A DNA stretch of 64,000 nt from Trachythela sp. YZ-2020 (GCA_016169945.1 JADLSH010000333.1:1612001-1676000), one strand, 5' to 3'; counted from the stretch's first letter, positions 43,533 to 55,345 are shown. Program-made: numbers and translations. The notes: generated from the sequence alone by a model not told the origin.

Positions 43533-44641
43533 AGTGCTGGCGATCAAAATGTTTGGATTTTTCTGGAGTATGCAGACCTTGCAAAATATAAAAACATTTT
43601 TCAAGGATTCGGTGTGGAGAAATTTGATCATTTAAAGGATGTACAAGATGACGATCTGCACAACTTCGGTACGTATGTGAGACTAAATTATACTATTAAA
43701 ATAACTGTGCGACAAGTTTGATGTTTGAAAGTTTTGTTTAATAAAAAGCAAAGCTTAAAGTAAAATACTTACAGTATTCATATTTATTGTTTGTAATAGG
43801 CCTCACAGCTATTGAAATTCGCAGATTTACGCGATATATTCCTATGGGATATATTCCTAACCCCACTACAGAAAGAGCTTTGTTTTTGAGTGCATATCTA
43901 CCTGAGTTTTATAATTCGAAATTCAAGCATTGCAAGAATGCTAAACAGTTTGTTAAAGAATTTCACGGTACAGGAAGACAGCTTTACCACCCCCAGCAAC
44001 AAATTGATGGCATTGAAAAGAGAATTAATTCAGTATTAAGTACTGAGAATCCTGCAGCTGTGGGAACTGTACTTGACAGTGAATATACTGTTATTCCAAG
44101 TGATAGCATTCAACTTAATTATAACATTGAAAAGATTGGAAAAATAAAGGCTAATCTTGGTGCAATTGACATTGAAATAAAAGCTATGAATACTAAACTT
44201 TTTAATGCATCTGGAAAGCTAAAAAGTGGTGAAGAATCTACCCATAAAATGCTCGAAAAGCAAATGGGACATATCACTGTTCTGGAAACAAAAATTAATG
44301 CTACCGAAAATCAACTTATCATCTTGAAAGAGAAATGTGCCCGGATTTTTAGTGTCACCTACTACTCAAAGCCAAAAAGCCAAAAACGCAAGCTCAAGCA
44401 AAACAAGAGGAAAGCAAAGAAAGAGAAGTCAAGAAGGATGGAAGAAAATTGCAAGTTTGTACTTCAAAGTATCGCACTCCAGCTTAATGATTCATTTCAG
44501 CATCTAGATCCCATTGGTCCACTAGAAATAAACTATGAAGCAATAGCAAGCCTATCCAAAAGAAAGTTACCATATCTCTCCTACGCATTTGAAAAAGGAA
44601 TGTTCACAAGGGAAGGGGAGGAGACTATTAGACAACAATGA
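43533..44641 (+). CDS. SAM-domain, coiled-coil protein (spliced)
   Basis: Exon 43533-43668 encodes most of a SAM domain (WIFLEYADLAKYKNIFQGFG, HLKDVQDDDLHNFG). The donor GTACGTATGT at 43669 and acceptor TTGTAATAG ending at 43799 join it in phase to LTAIEIRRFTRYI, which completes the last SAM helix. The second exon runs to the TGA at 44639-44641. It continues with LFLSAYLPEFYNSKFKHCKN, a long coiled coil with repeated ATENQ/GKLKSGEES-type helices, and a very basic stretch (KSQKRKLKQNKRKAKKEKSR). A 5' exon is needed because no in-frame Met precedes the acceptor-like ATATAG at 43527-43532. SAM domains mediate protein oligomerisation or RNA binding; the job here is unknown. Head-to-head placement with the DDE-like gene suggests a shared unit. 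Confidence 0.55.
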
Positions 44642-44658
44642 CATCAACAACCTTTGAC

Positions 44659-44740
44659 ATCGATGATGATGATGATGATGATGATGATGATAGTAATGCT
44701 GGTGATGATGATACTGATGATGATATTGATTGACGTTTTT
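44659..44740. repeat. (GAT)n microsatellite
   Basis: About 26 mostly GAT triplets directly after the stop of the SAM-domain gene. In another frame they give an Asp run and, after a shift, VFDDNSADDFNDDNSDEL, so the gene may once have had an acidic tail. Confidence 0.85.
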
Positions 44741-44799
44741 GATGACAATTCTGCTGATGATTTTAATGATGATAATAGTGATGAACTTAATATTAATGA

Positions 44800-44940
44800 T
44801 AATATTGTTGTCGATGCTGATGCAGACAAGACAAAAAAGTTTATAGCAAACTTTGCTTTTAATGATATATAAAGATAATATTGTTGTCGATGCTGATGCG
44901 GACAAAAAAGTTTATAGCAAACTTTTAATGATATATAAAT
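44800..44940. repeat. short tandem duplication
   Basis: GATAATATTGTTGTCGATGC through TTTTAATGATATATAAA occurs twice about 75 bp apart with small deletions in copy 2. Confidence 0.8.
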
Positions 44941-46388
44941 ATATATTGACTGTTTTAGATATTGTACTATTTATACAATAATCAATGTGATCTGTTTTAG
45001 AATCACAAGGGCTTAAAATTTATGACCCTCCCTTATGAAAGTTATGGCTTAAATTTTTATGACCCTCCCTTTTCAATGGTTCAGTTTTTAATGACCCACC
45101 CTTTTGAAGGGCTGAAAAAATTAAGACCCCCCCCCCTTTCTCCACCCCCCCTCCCCCCTGGTAATTTCTGACAAGTCCCTTACCAGAAGCAAAAAATAGG
45201 TCAAACATGAACGAATTCAGAAGTTATATATGATTGTCAAGAAATCGGTCATTTTCTGCCAGGCGCTACTTTGCTTCATCAAGACCTCTCCAAGATGCCC
45301 CATGTTTCGCGACCTCCCCAAGCACCTCGCACGCTCACTCAGCTTAACCACTCATCTCTATAAATTAGCTGAATGCGTAAATTTTCTGAAGTCATAATAC
45401 TTGAATACTTCTGAAGTCATAAAAGCTAGGCACAGATGTGAAAATATGCGATTCTGACTAACATTTTTTGTCGGACTCGTATCTGCTCATTTTTTTCTAT
45501 TTGGAATGAGAAAAACCTGTCATTCAATAGCTAAAAGCCTGATCTTTCCGAATATAAAAGAATTTCGTTAATACGCGGAGTAATTGACGTACAATAGCGC
45601 TAAAGATAAGATGAACTAACTAACTTACCAAAATGACTGAGTTTTGAGTCTGTGTGAATCAAGGAATTAAAACTCGATTTGTCCGAGTTTAAAATATTAG
45701 GATCGCATCTCACAGCAACTTCTATTAGATCTGAATGAAGACCACTGTTCGCAGCTTCGCAATCATAAAAGAAATAGAAAGCTGACATCTTCGAATCAAC
45801 AATTCTAGCAGTTTTTCTTGGATTGGCTTACCAACATGCTTTTTGAGTTGGGTCGCAGTGCTCGGAAGGCTCAATTTGATTGGTTGATAGATAATTGCTA
45901 TTGAAACCGCAATATTATCGCTTGCGTTCCTGATCACTTACTAACACAGTACAACTGTATAAGGCCTGCTCTAACACAGTACAACTGTATAAGACCTCAA
46001 CTCGCCTTAACTCAACTTAAATTGCATCGCTTAAAAAGTCCCAGTTTTCATTAAAACGACAACGTCCCAGAGCAGGCCTAGTATATAGTATAGTAGGTAG
46101 TACAGTATATATAGTACAGCCGTAGCAAGTGTAGAAAGTGTAGCAAGCATTATTTTACTATCTTGCAGCAGGGATATGTGGATCCTGACCCCAATCGGAA
46201 TTCCTAACCCCATTTCGGTTGTTCACACATTAACCAGAGAGCATAATTTATTTACAGAACATATGAATTTCTACATTCCCAAGCATGAAACCCTTGGGAT
46301 CAATTAGTGCTGAATCGGGTCTAAAACCATTGAAAATTAACTCCCTTCGGGACTTTAGTTGACAAATTTTGCGGTCAAAAGTAATATT
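44941..46388. other. gene-free stretch with repeats
   Basis: Three to four units of a roughly 45-bp repeat with TTATGACCCTCCCTT lie at 45009-45127, followed by a C-run. The segment 45483-45843 has a direct copy at 54035-54370, outside the other end of the BEL/Pao element. 46060-46110 has TAGTATATAG repeats. No gene seen. Confidence 0.55.
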
Positions 46389-46599
46389 ATTAGTGATATT
46401 AGAGATTTAAAGTGGAAACACGGAAGTGGAAACATAAAGAAATGGAAAAGCGTGCTTAGATCGAGACAAACATATTTAATACCGAGAGAGATAAAGAGAC
46501 CTTTTAAAGTTATATTTTTAACATATTATAATTACTTTTTTGAATATACATTATTGTTTATTTGTGTGATTTATTGTACCAACGGAGTTCCGTACATTT
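46389..46599 (+). repeat. BEL/Pao 1 left LTR (at least 210 bp)
   Basis: Matches 53823-54013 with few substitutions and a 12-bp insertion (ACGGAAGTGGAA-type) in the left copy. It ends GTTCCGTACAT just before the primer-binding site. The right copy is preceded by TGTGAACAGAAGT, not found on the left, so the true 5' end of the left LTR is unclear. Confidence 0.75.
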
Positions 46600-46666
46600 A
46601 GTGGTGCCGTGACCAGGATTGACCGAATAATTTGGCGAAATAGTTTCATATTTTTGAGTAAACAAT

Positions 46667-47800
46667 ATGAGCGACGACGAAGAATCGGGAACAAACACAA
46701 GTGATTCAGTAAAATCTGACGGACAAGAGAAGCTTTTAGAAGGTAAAATAACTAAAGTATTATCTTGAAGAAACGGACAAACTGATCGAGAATAACGAAA
46801 TATCGGAGTTGTGCATCTAAAAGAACTGACGAAATTAGGGACGAATTAAATGATCTGATATCATGTGTACAAGAGCTAAAATTTGATTCTGGAATCACAA
46901 TGCAAAGAGTGATGAGGCTATGGAAAAAGGATTTGAAAGCGAGTTTTGCCCCATTGTTGGAGAAGAAAGAAATTATTAATGGAGTATTGGAAGACATTGA
47001 GAAAAAACGTTGTTTAGATTTGGAGACTGAAAAACTGAAAACGAAATTCGAGAAAGAAGAAAAGTTTAAAACAGAGTTACAGGAGAGAGAGAGAAAGCAC
47101 GTTGGGAGGAGAGACTGAAAGCCGAGATCAAGATGACTGAAAAAAAGTTGGAAATGGAGACTGCTGCAAAGGTAGGGCGATCGAAATTGCCAGAACTAAA
47201 CTCCATTTAAGGGAACCCCAGAAGATTGGATTAGATTCGAGAACATGTTCATGACACAAGTCGATAAGAAACCAATTTCTGCAGAAGAGAAATTTGGGTA
47301 TTTGCTGGAATTAGTTGATCCCAAAATTAGAAATCGCTTTGCAAATCTTAAACCAGGAGAGACAGGTTACAAATCTGCATGGGACAGATAGAAAGATGAA
47401 TACGGACAGACTAAAACGGTGATTGCGGCTCATGTAGAACAAATAATTAACCTGCCAGCTGTGAAAGGGTCAGGTTATAGTAACGTGCATGCATTTTATG
47501 AATCCCTAAGCAAGAGTTATGATGCATTACAAACTCTGGGTGAGTGTAACATGTTAAAGGGATTTGTACTACCGACATTGAACAAATTACCCAACATCAA
47601 AGCTGATCTGGAGAATTTGATAAAGGCACTTCAAAAGTGGTTGAAAAGAAACCAGTCAGAAGCTGGTAAAGAGACGGGAGACAGAAAGCGTGAACACAAT
47701 TTTTTTGGGCAAGATAACACAGGAGCACCACACCCTCAAGGGCCATACATATGCATATTTGGGTACAAGGGATCTCACTGGGAGGACGCATGCCCAGTAT
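46667..47800 (+). pseudogene. BEL/Pao 1 gag
   Basis: ATG at 46667 opens MSDDEESGTNTSDSVKSDGQ; frames shift by 46770. A charged coiled coil follows (46900-47170), then the Pao capsid-like region: GTPEDWIRFENMFMTQVDKK-like in one frame near 47215-47270, and AAHVEQIINLPAVKGSGYSN, FYESLSKSYDALQTLGECNM, LPTLNKLPNIKADLENLIKA at 47425-47630. Stops near 47100, 47208 and 47390. Structural role: particle formation. Confidence 0.7.
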
Positions 47801-48165
47801 AGGACACCATTGAGAAATGTAGACAATTATTTTCAGAAAAACGCCTGTGCTTTAATTGTGGGCGGTCAGGACACAGGGAGAATAAATGCCATGGGAGGGG
47901 TTGTTACAAGTGCAAATCAAGACATACTAGTCTGTGCAACAAAGGGCCTAAAAGTGAAGGCAAGAAAGATGAAATGTTAAACGGTTTTTCACCCTCGAAG
48001 GAAGAAAAGTCCCTTCCAGCTATAATTCCAACTAAGATGCAAGGGGTTACTTTCTGGGCGTATTTAGACACTGGATCGGGGAGAAACTTTGTTTCTAAGG
48101 AAGCAATAGATAAGTTGAGACTAAAGCCAAAGCGACATGAGACACAACATTTTAACTGTTAATGG
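47801..48165 (+). pseudogene. BEL/Pao 1 zinc knuckles and aspartic protease
   Basis: One frame gives a CCHC knuckle, CFNCGRSGHRENKC (47848-47889), and a second Cys/His unit (GCYKCKSRHTSLC). The protease follows with the active-site box YLDTGSGRNFVSKEAIDKLR (about 48060-48120). DTGSG is the usual DTG of retroviral-type proteases. The frame ends at 48162. Confidence 0.75.
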
Positions 48166-49250
48166 AACGAAAAAGCAATCGATGCCATTGTTTGATGTTA
48201 AAGGCGAGTCTGTTGATGGGCGTACAAACGAATTGATCGAACTGACGGGGAGTAGAATGACAGATTTCACCACGGTTAAGCGGCCAACAATAGCTGATGT
48301 GAAAGAAAAGTACCCACACATGAGAGAAATTATTTTACAGAACTGCCATGAGGAATACCCAATTCATGTAATACTTGGAGACACATTCTACTGCCAGATA
48401 AAGACCGAGAGTATCATCATAGGTGAACCGAACGACCCGATTGTAGAGGGCACAACCTTCGGTTGGATTGTGCATGGCGGTAAAGAGTATGCGGACGGAA
48501 GGTGCATGTTAATCAGAGAAAAGAGCGATTACGAGCGCCTGTACTCCATAGCTATGCTAGGATTGAGGTTTGTGGTGAAGATGATCAACTTGATGTCTAT
48601 AGAGAATTTGAAGAAAATGTCAGTACAAAGCGATGGGAGATACAAAGTGAGTGTACCATGGATACCGGGAGCAGAGCTAGCCAACACTAACGAGGAACCA
48701 AGCCGGAAACGGTTGAAGAATATTGAGTGAAAGCTAAGTCATGATAAAGAACTACGAGAGACTTATGAAGCGATTGTGAAAGACCAGTTAGAGAAAGAGA
48801 TCATCGAGCCAACCAAAAGGACCTTGTGTTTTCTACCTTCCTCGTAAGCCCGTCGTTCGGGAGCAGGCAAGCAGCTCGAAAGTATGGATGGTATTTGATG
48901 CTAGCGCCAGACCCAGTCCATTAGCGAACAGTGTGAATGAGTGTATGCACACCGGACCATCGTTGCAACCAGTTGTGGGACATGATAAGAGCGCGAATTA
49001 GTCCACACCTCATACTTGCAGATATTCAGAAGGCATTCCTTCAGATTGGCCTAAATGAGGACAGAGATGCCTTTAGGTTTATTTTTAACATCAATGGCCA
49101 AGATCAGCAATTCCGGTTTACCCAAGTTCCTTTGGTGCGGGAGCCACTATCAATTACCACCTTGATCACCAACCCGATACCCTAAGAACCACCGTCCAAG
49201 TGCTGCAAGATAACACCTATGTTGATAACCTGATGCAGACTGCAAGCGAC
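48137..49250 (+). pseudogene. BEL/Pao 1 reverse transcriptase region
   Basis: 48137-48730 reads the Pao-specific region between protease and RT (IHVILGDTFYCQIKTESIII, DPIVEGTTFGWIVHGGKEYA). RT motifs come after a stop at 48730: VWMVFDASARPSPLANSVNE (about 48880-48940), ILADIQKAFLQIGLNEDRDA (49010-49070) and FTQVP. The catalytic segment near 49218 reads YVDN rather than YVDD. Frame changes near 48830, 48960 and 49130. Confidence 0.75.
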
Positions 49251-49990
49251 ATCGAAGAGCTGAACGTGTTCAAGAGAGGTGACCCACATTTTCGAATCTG
49301 TAAAGTTTCCTGTTCACAAGTGGGAATCGGATGTTGCCCGAGTTAGACACAGAGCCTAACCCAAGTAAGATACTTGGACACATTTGGGACAAACGCAAGG
49401 ACACGCTTGGAATTAAGGCTGATGCAAGCTCACCAGAGAACAGTCCTAAGGAGCATAGCTAAGGACATACGAAAGCTGAAGAAAGTGCATCTACATGTGT
49501 TCGCAGATGCTAGTAACCTTGCATGTTCCACGGTAACAATAGCAGTCATCAAGCATTCAAGTGGAGTAGTTAAAGGCTACTGACTTCGAAGAGCAGGATC
49601 TCGAAGCATAACAGCATGATAGCGAGACTGGAGCTAGTCAGTGGGCATATGGCCACAAATATGGTGAAGAATCTCTTATCTGCCTTAAAGCATTGGCCCA
49701 TTCTATCTGTCACCATTTCGATGGACAGCATGGTGGCACTGTATTTGATTTGCAATCCTGGGAAATCTTGGAAAGTGTTTGTGAGCAACTGTGTGAGAAA
49801 GATTGTGGAGATCACTCATGAGACTGGAATAAACTGGAAACACTGTCCTACCGGTAAGAACTTAGCAGATCTCGGCAGTCGAGGAGCATGTTTAAAGAAG
49901 ATGGAGAAGGGAGACTGGTTTGCAGGACGTAGCCAAAGCTTGAGTCAACCAAGAGAGTATAAGAAGAGCGCAAACCTACGGTAGAGGGTG
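49251..49990 (+). pseudogene. BEL/Pao 1 RNase H region
   Basis: HLHVFADASNLACSTVTIAV (49490-49550) holds the first RNase H aspartate, then [20 protein letters not shown] with the Glu, and [20 protein letters not shown] with the second Asp. [20 protein letters not shown] marks the connection to integrase. One shift near 49580-49616. Confidence 0.75.
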
Positions 49991-50017
49991 TTTTGTTTAC
50001 GTTAAAGCGAGAGACAG

Positions 50018-50843
50018 GTGAATGGGGATGCCTTACTCGAGAAGCGCTCTTACTGGAGAACCTTAAGAGTGAAGGGATGGGTTCTAAGGTTCAATCACAG
50101 TGCCCTGGCTAAGAAACGAAAGGCGAAGAAGAATAGTGGGCCACTAACTACCGAAGAGATATCAAGCGCACAGAACCTTGGGTTCGACAAGTACAAACGG
50201 ACGTTGAACCGGATCTAGAGACCCTGGGGTGGAAACTGGCGAAAGACGAAGGAGGCACAGGCATATTTTAGTGTAACGGGAGGATCCGCGTTTATGAACC
50301 CGTGTTCATTCCAGATGGAGAATTTGCAGAGAAGTTAATTCACCATAGTCATCAGCAAGTTAATCATCTTGGCGTCGCAAATACAATGTCAGCAATCAGA
50401 GAGAATTGGTGGATACCAAGATTGAGATCAACTACTGCAACATGTGTGACGTTTTCAGTGCAAAGCCGTACAGGACGACATCGACTGCAGATTTACCCAC
50501 GTTTTGTACCGAAGGCGGAAGACCTTTGAGTTATAAAGTATTGAAGAAAGAGGCAGGCAAATGCTACGTTATCATTTTTACCTGCGGAACTTCCAGGGCC
50601 GTTAATCTCCAAGCTACGAAATTCCAAACCGCCGAAGAGTTCCAGAGAAAGCTCAACGCCTTTGTAACACGACATACAAGGCCAAAGCACATCATATCAG
50701 ATAACGCGACCACTTTCCAGGCTACTGCCACTTGGATCAGGAAGATACATAAGAGTGAATCCCTTCGAGATCATCTCGCGCAACAAGATATCAGATGGCA
50801 GTTTAAGGTGGCTCCCTGCAGTTATTATAAAAACAAGGGGTGA
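50018..50843 (+). pseudogene. BEL/Pao 1 integrase, truncated
   Basis: GEFAEKLIHHSHQQVNHLGV (50320-50380) is the HHCC zinc-binding head, then NWWIPRLRS. The core domain reads YVIIFTCGTSRAVNLQATKF and RPKHIISDNATTFQATATWI with the second catalytic Asp (SDN). It stops after DIRWQFKVAPCSYY, where sequence of another origin begins, so the catalytic Glu region and C-terminus are missing. Confidence 0.75.
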
Positions 50844-51014
50844 AAATGTCCTTTCCCTACTGCAACACATATCTTCATGTTTGTGAAATATATAGTCTCT
50901 TTTTGGGTAATAACTATTAATATAACTGTTATGTGTCCAAACTATGGTAACAACAGCATATGAACTATAGTAGTCATATCCTATAAATTGGACAAAAAAT
51001 AAAATTACTTGAAT

Positions 51015-52195
51015 TTCCTTCGGTGTGGATCAAGGGAGGCTAACAGGCGCGGTGTTTGTCGATTTCAGCAAAGCCTTTGATACGATTGATCATGGTAAAC
51101 TACTGTCAAAGCTAGAGGCTCTTGGAATTAATGGTGCAGAACTGAACTGGTTTACCAACTACCTTTCAGATCGTTGACAGTCGGTTCATTATCAAAATAT
51201 TTTGTCTGATCCTAGCGTTAAACTCTGGTGTACCACAAGGATCTATCCTTGGTCCTCTACTTTTTGTAATTTTTGTCAACGAAATGCCAAGCACAGTCTC
51301 TTGTTGTAGCGTCATGATGTACGCTGATGACACTGTGCTATTTTTCGCATCACAGAATGCTGAGGAGATCGAAGCCGTTTTGAATCAGGAACTAGACACT
51401 CTGTATGCCTGGCTTACTGAGAACAGCCTCTTTTTAAACAAGAAGAAGACTGAGTTTATCATATTCGGCACTTCAGCTAGACTATCAAGCACTCGGAACT
51501 GCGATGTCAAAATAGGCGACAGCCCAATCAAACCAGTTTCAAGTACCTCGGCGTCGTGCTGGATGAGGCTCTGAACTGGAAATCTCATCTTAACTACATA
51601 ATTTCCAAAGGAAATCAGAGACTTGGCATGTTAAGGAGAGTACGTGAGGACCTAACTTTGAACGCTGCTGACGTTATGTACAGATGTGATTATTCAGATT
51701 CTGTATGGACATGTTGCAACAAGACTGACCTGATTCTTTGGAACGAGTGCAGCGTAGAGCAGCTAGAATTGTATATAAATCCACCCATAGTGACGTTGCT
51801 CTCAAATGCCTGCACTGGTCCACTTTAGTTGAAAGACGGAACATGCATGTTTATAAACTAGTTAACAAATGTTTAAAGGGCAATGTACCACAGTTTTTAA
51901 TGGACTATTTTAAATTTAATCGTGATAGGATATCACAGCGTACAAGACAGAGCAACCAATTGTATGTACCTAGGGTAAAACTGGAAGCTGCAAAGAAGTC
52001 GTTCTACTATAACGGATGTGTTGTTTTTAATAATGTAAATATAGTTTTAGAATGTAGGTGTCTTGTTCCTTATATTAGTAACTAACTTTGTAAATATTTT
52101 AACTTATTTGAATGAAGGGCACCTGTTGATAACAGCATTCTTGTAATGCTGAAAGGTTTACCCTTCTAAAATAAAGTTTTCATACTCATACTCAC
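51015..52195 (+). pseudogene. 5'-truncated LINE reverse transcriptase nested in BEL/Pao 1
   Basis: Starts inside the RT: VFVDFSKAFDTIDHGKLLSK (51053-51110, motif A), NSGVPQGSILGPLLFVIFVN (motif B, about 51228-51285), SVMMYADDTVLFFAS (motif C, 51310-51354), KYLGVVLDEALNWKSHLNYI, then the post-RT block RVQRRAARIVYKSTHSDVAL. Stops or shifts near 51177, 51210, 51535 and 51690. The 3' end is AATAAAG followed by a CATACTCATACTCA tail at 52170-52195. It is a Jockey/CR1-superfamily copy different from the one at 13.9 kb. Confidence 0.85.
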
Positions 52196-53657
52196 AACAC
52201 GAAAATTAAAAAATTTTCACCAAAGGAAATTAAAACTAAAGCCATTAAGCCATGCACAAAACTTACGCGGGCAACAGAATTTCAATTCGACAAGAACGGC
52301 ATCTGCGCATGTCCTTGTCTTTCGTGTGACTCGCTGGCTGTAAAACAGGCTGTTTTTTTCTTCCCGAAATGGTGTACAATTGCAAGCAAAATTCTCTTCG
52401 TTTTTGTTACACTTGGCTTGTTGGACCCAACATTGTTTGTCTTTTTCTGGTCTGGTTTGTTAGTGATTTACCCATTGAATGAATCCAACATCTCTTAAAT
52501 TTGTTTTTATTGTTGAAATCGGTATGAAAACTTTCCAAAGACGAGTGAAGAACGATTTGAATGCTGTAATCAAACATTGAGATATATTGAACTCAAGAAA
52601 CATTGACATTGTTGTGTTAATCGTTACAATTGTAGTGTAAAATTATCAGCTTTTATTTTTTATCTATGAAAATAAAGCAATCTGATTGGCTGGCGAGCGT
52701 TTCAGAGCGGTCCGGATTTTTGCATCCGGCCCGCTCTGAAACTCATCCGGCCCGCTCTGAAACTCATCCGGCCCGCTCTGGATTACGCGACAAAACACAG
52801 GAGTGAAACAATTTTTAGATTAAAAAATCTACCCAAAAAGTTCAAAAAGCTAGCCTAACGATAGTTAGAGTACAAAAATGAATTGCATCAACTCCAAACG
52901 CTTCATACTAAGCACGATGAGTCGAGAAAACTAATACATTTGTTTTAAATGCTCGTGTATTAAAACTACTACATTTGTTTTATTGCTCATGTATTTCAGT
53001 ATTTGGCCACATTAAAGTTAAAAAAATACAGTTTAAACAGATATCATAGAAGAAAAATCTTTTCTCCATACATAAAACTTAAAAATATGGACCAACTGCA
53101 GTGAAAACATGATTTTTCTGCCCATTTGTTAAAGTACTTTTCGTATACATATTGTAAACAGAAAAAATTAAAGCTGTGGCCCTTGGCAAACAAAGTTGAG
53201 GTTATATGTTTTTTTACCGTGAAATGACCAGAAAAGAATTACTGCATACCTTGTTTTTTTGTCCACTTTTAGTAGAAAGCGTTGATCGAAGTCAAAACAC
53301 ATGAATTCACTGCATGATTCACTTTATGAGTTTTTTATGGCCAAAGCAAGTAAACATGAAGATATCCTTGTCGAAGAGACACGGAATACCGGAAAACCAG
53401 GCCAAAACCTTTCATTCCTATGCTTTTCACTGCCATATTTAAAAATATCGTGTACATTTTTACAGAAACTATGGTTTTTTGTGAGTTTCTTGCCAGTTTT
53501 CTTGAGTCTTTGTCTTTGTGTTTTCTTTTATTAAACGTTCAAGTTTTGTCAGCCTCGCTTTGAATTCACAATTGCACTGATCTCAAATTATTTTGCTACA
53601 CTGGAATTTTCAATTTTAATAAATTCTTAAATTTTACCTATGATAAAAAATAAACAC
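52196..53657. other. gene-free stretch, probable non-autonomous element body
   Basis: Includes three 23-bp units of CATCCGGCCCGCTCTGAAACT (52723-52785) and a short frame (53301-53534, with KASKHEDILVEETRNTGKPG) that I cannot assign. The start motif TGATTGGCTGGCGAGCG (52682-52698) and the palindrome at 53658 may be its two ends. Confidence 0.45.
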
Positions 53658-53790
53658 GTTATTTACCGGCAGCTTCGGTCCGGATGAGAAAAACTGTGCC
53701 CTCGGTCTTGAAAACGACCCTCGGGCTCGGGCCGTTTTCAAGACCTCGGGCACAGTTTTTCTCATCCGGACCTCGCAACCGGTAAATAAC
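53658..53790. repeat. 133-bp GC-rich palindrome
   Basis: GTTATTTACCGG and CCGGTAAATAAC end the unit. The arms share GTCCGGATGAGAAAAACTGT and GGTCTTGAAAACG in opposite orientation, giving a hairpin of about 60 bp with a short GC-rich centre. Confidence 0.85.
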
Positions 53791-53822
53791 ATATATATAT
53801 TTTTAGGGGAGTGTGAACAGAA

Positions 53823-54013
53823 GTTAGTGATATTAGAGATTTAAAGTGGAAACATAAAGAAATGGAAAAGCGTGCTTAGATCGAGACAAACATATTTAAT
53901 ATAGAGAGAGATAAAGAGACCTTTTAAAGTTATATTTTTAACATATTATAATTACTTTTTTGAATATATATTATTTATTTGTGGGCTTTATTGTACCGAC
54001 GGAGTTCCGTACA
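53823..54013 (+). repeat. BEL/Pao 1 right LTR
   Basis: Direct copy of the left LTR. It may begin further left at TGTGAACAGAAG (53812). It ends GTTCCGTACAT. Confidence 0.75.
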
Positions 54014-54034
54014 TAACATTTTTTATGTTCCGTA

Positions 54035-54370
54035 CATGCTCACTTTTTCTCCATCAAAAACTTGTCATTCAATCGCTAAAAGCCTGATCTTTCCGAATAT
54101 GAAAGAATTTCATTCATACGCCAAGTAATTCACGTACAATAGCTCTAAAAATAGGATGAACTAACTAACTTACCAAAATGACTGAGCTTTGAGAGCGTGT
54201 GAATCAAGGAATGAAAACTCGATTTGTCTGAGTTTAAAATATTAGGATAGCATCTCACACAACTTCTATTGTATCTGAATGAAGACCACTGTTCGTAGCT
54301 TCGCTATAGAAAGAAATAGAAAGCTGACATCTTCGAATAGCAGTTTTTCTCGGATTACCAACATGCTTTT
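54035..54370 (+). repeat. direct copy of the segment at 45483-45843
   Basis: GTCATTCAATCGCTAAAAGC, CTGATCTTTCCGAATATGAA and GATGAACTAACTAACTTACC match the upstream segment with about 10 percent differences and small indels, ending near TACCAACATGCTTTTT. It sits directly outside the right LTR, whereas the other copy lies about 550 bp upstream of the left LTR. Confidence 0.8.
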
Positions 54371-55345
54371 TTACCACTGCGCTCAAACAAAAAAGCATCG
54401 CCAAAAACATGGCGGATTTCATAATCGGCCTTTGCTAGTCAGTGCTTCCACTTTCATAAAACTGGATTTCCTGTTTATTATGGATTCCCTATTATCCTTA
54501 TTTATGGCAAAATTTCCTGGCAAATTTCCTTTTTTATATTTATTTATTTATTTAGCTTTGCCTGATAAAAGAACATACATAATACAAGCACAACAATACA
54601 GATACAAGCTACATAACAAGAGGCGGGGACACCACAACAGTTTAATTTGGCGGGTATCCGTTCTCTGTAAGTGCATCCTTTACGTGGTTTAATTCTCTTG
54701 TTTTTCCGTTTTTAGTGGACGGGGGTTCAGGGATCTTCATGCGTCATGGTGTGACGCATAGTCTAGGCTTACGGAAAACTTCAACTGTAATAGGGACGTT
54801 TCTTCAACTAGGAACTCGATTTTTCACATAACATATGAAATTAAATCTCGAAAAAATGCAAAGAGATGTTGATTAATTTCATGCTGGATCCTAATTTTCT
54901 CTTGAAACCAATAAACTTGGAAAACAAAACTGTACAACAAGTCTCAAGTTATAAATTAATAATATTAATTAAAATTACGCAACTTTTTGTTCCAAATAAA
55001 CGCGAAATTAAACTGTCAGTGCTTCATCACCAGTAAACAGTTCAGTAAATAGAAATTTTTGCCTGTGAAAACCTTTAAAGAACAACTGACCAAATTTGGT
55101 GTTAATGTGCATTTGGTCCAATGCAAATTGTTCTGTTCCGTTCCGTTCCGTTCATTGAGCAACAATACATTTAGCAACTGAATTTTAAAAGTTTTAAAAT
55201 TAATTTCACTTCCAATATAGTTTATACCTAAAATATTCTTATGTATATGAAATATGGAAAATTTATAAATTTTACTTGTTAGAAAACAGAAATTGTAAAC
55301 CTTATATGTTAGTTTTGAAACTCATTATTATCGCAATTTATGTTA
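54371..55345. other. gene-free stretch
   Basis: AT-rich. A (TTCCG)n tract is at 55136-55152. No gene recognised. Confidence 0.45.

Larger units (their letters stand above)
46389..54013 (+). mobile_element. BEL/Pao LTR retrotransposon 1, with nested insertions
   Basis: LTR copies at 46389-46599 and 53823-54013 (GTGATATTAGAGATTTAAAG through GGAGTTCCGTACAT) flank gag, protease, RT, RNase H and integrase remnants in BEL/Pao order. The primer-binding site follows the left LTR directly (TAGTGGTGCCGTGACCAGGA, 46600-46619). A LINE fragment (51015-52195) and a palindrome-ended unit (about 52655-53790) are inserted near the 3' end, leaving the integrase truncated. Many frame breaks. LTR 5' limits are approximate. 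Confidence 0.85.

Noticed and set aside
44654..44872. Met-rich then Asp-rich frame after the SAM-domain gene
   Set aside because: The poly-Met part is the GAT microsatellite read out of frame; only a lost acidic tail is plausible.
52723..52785. Regularly spaced GC-rich repeats that might suggest a CRISPR-like array
   Set aside because: The units abut directly (period 23) with no unique spacers, and the context is eukaryotic; it is a short minisatellite.
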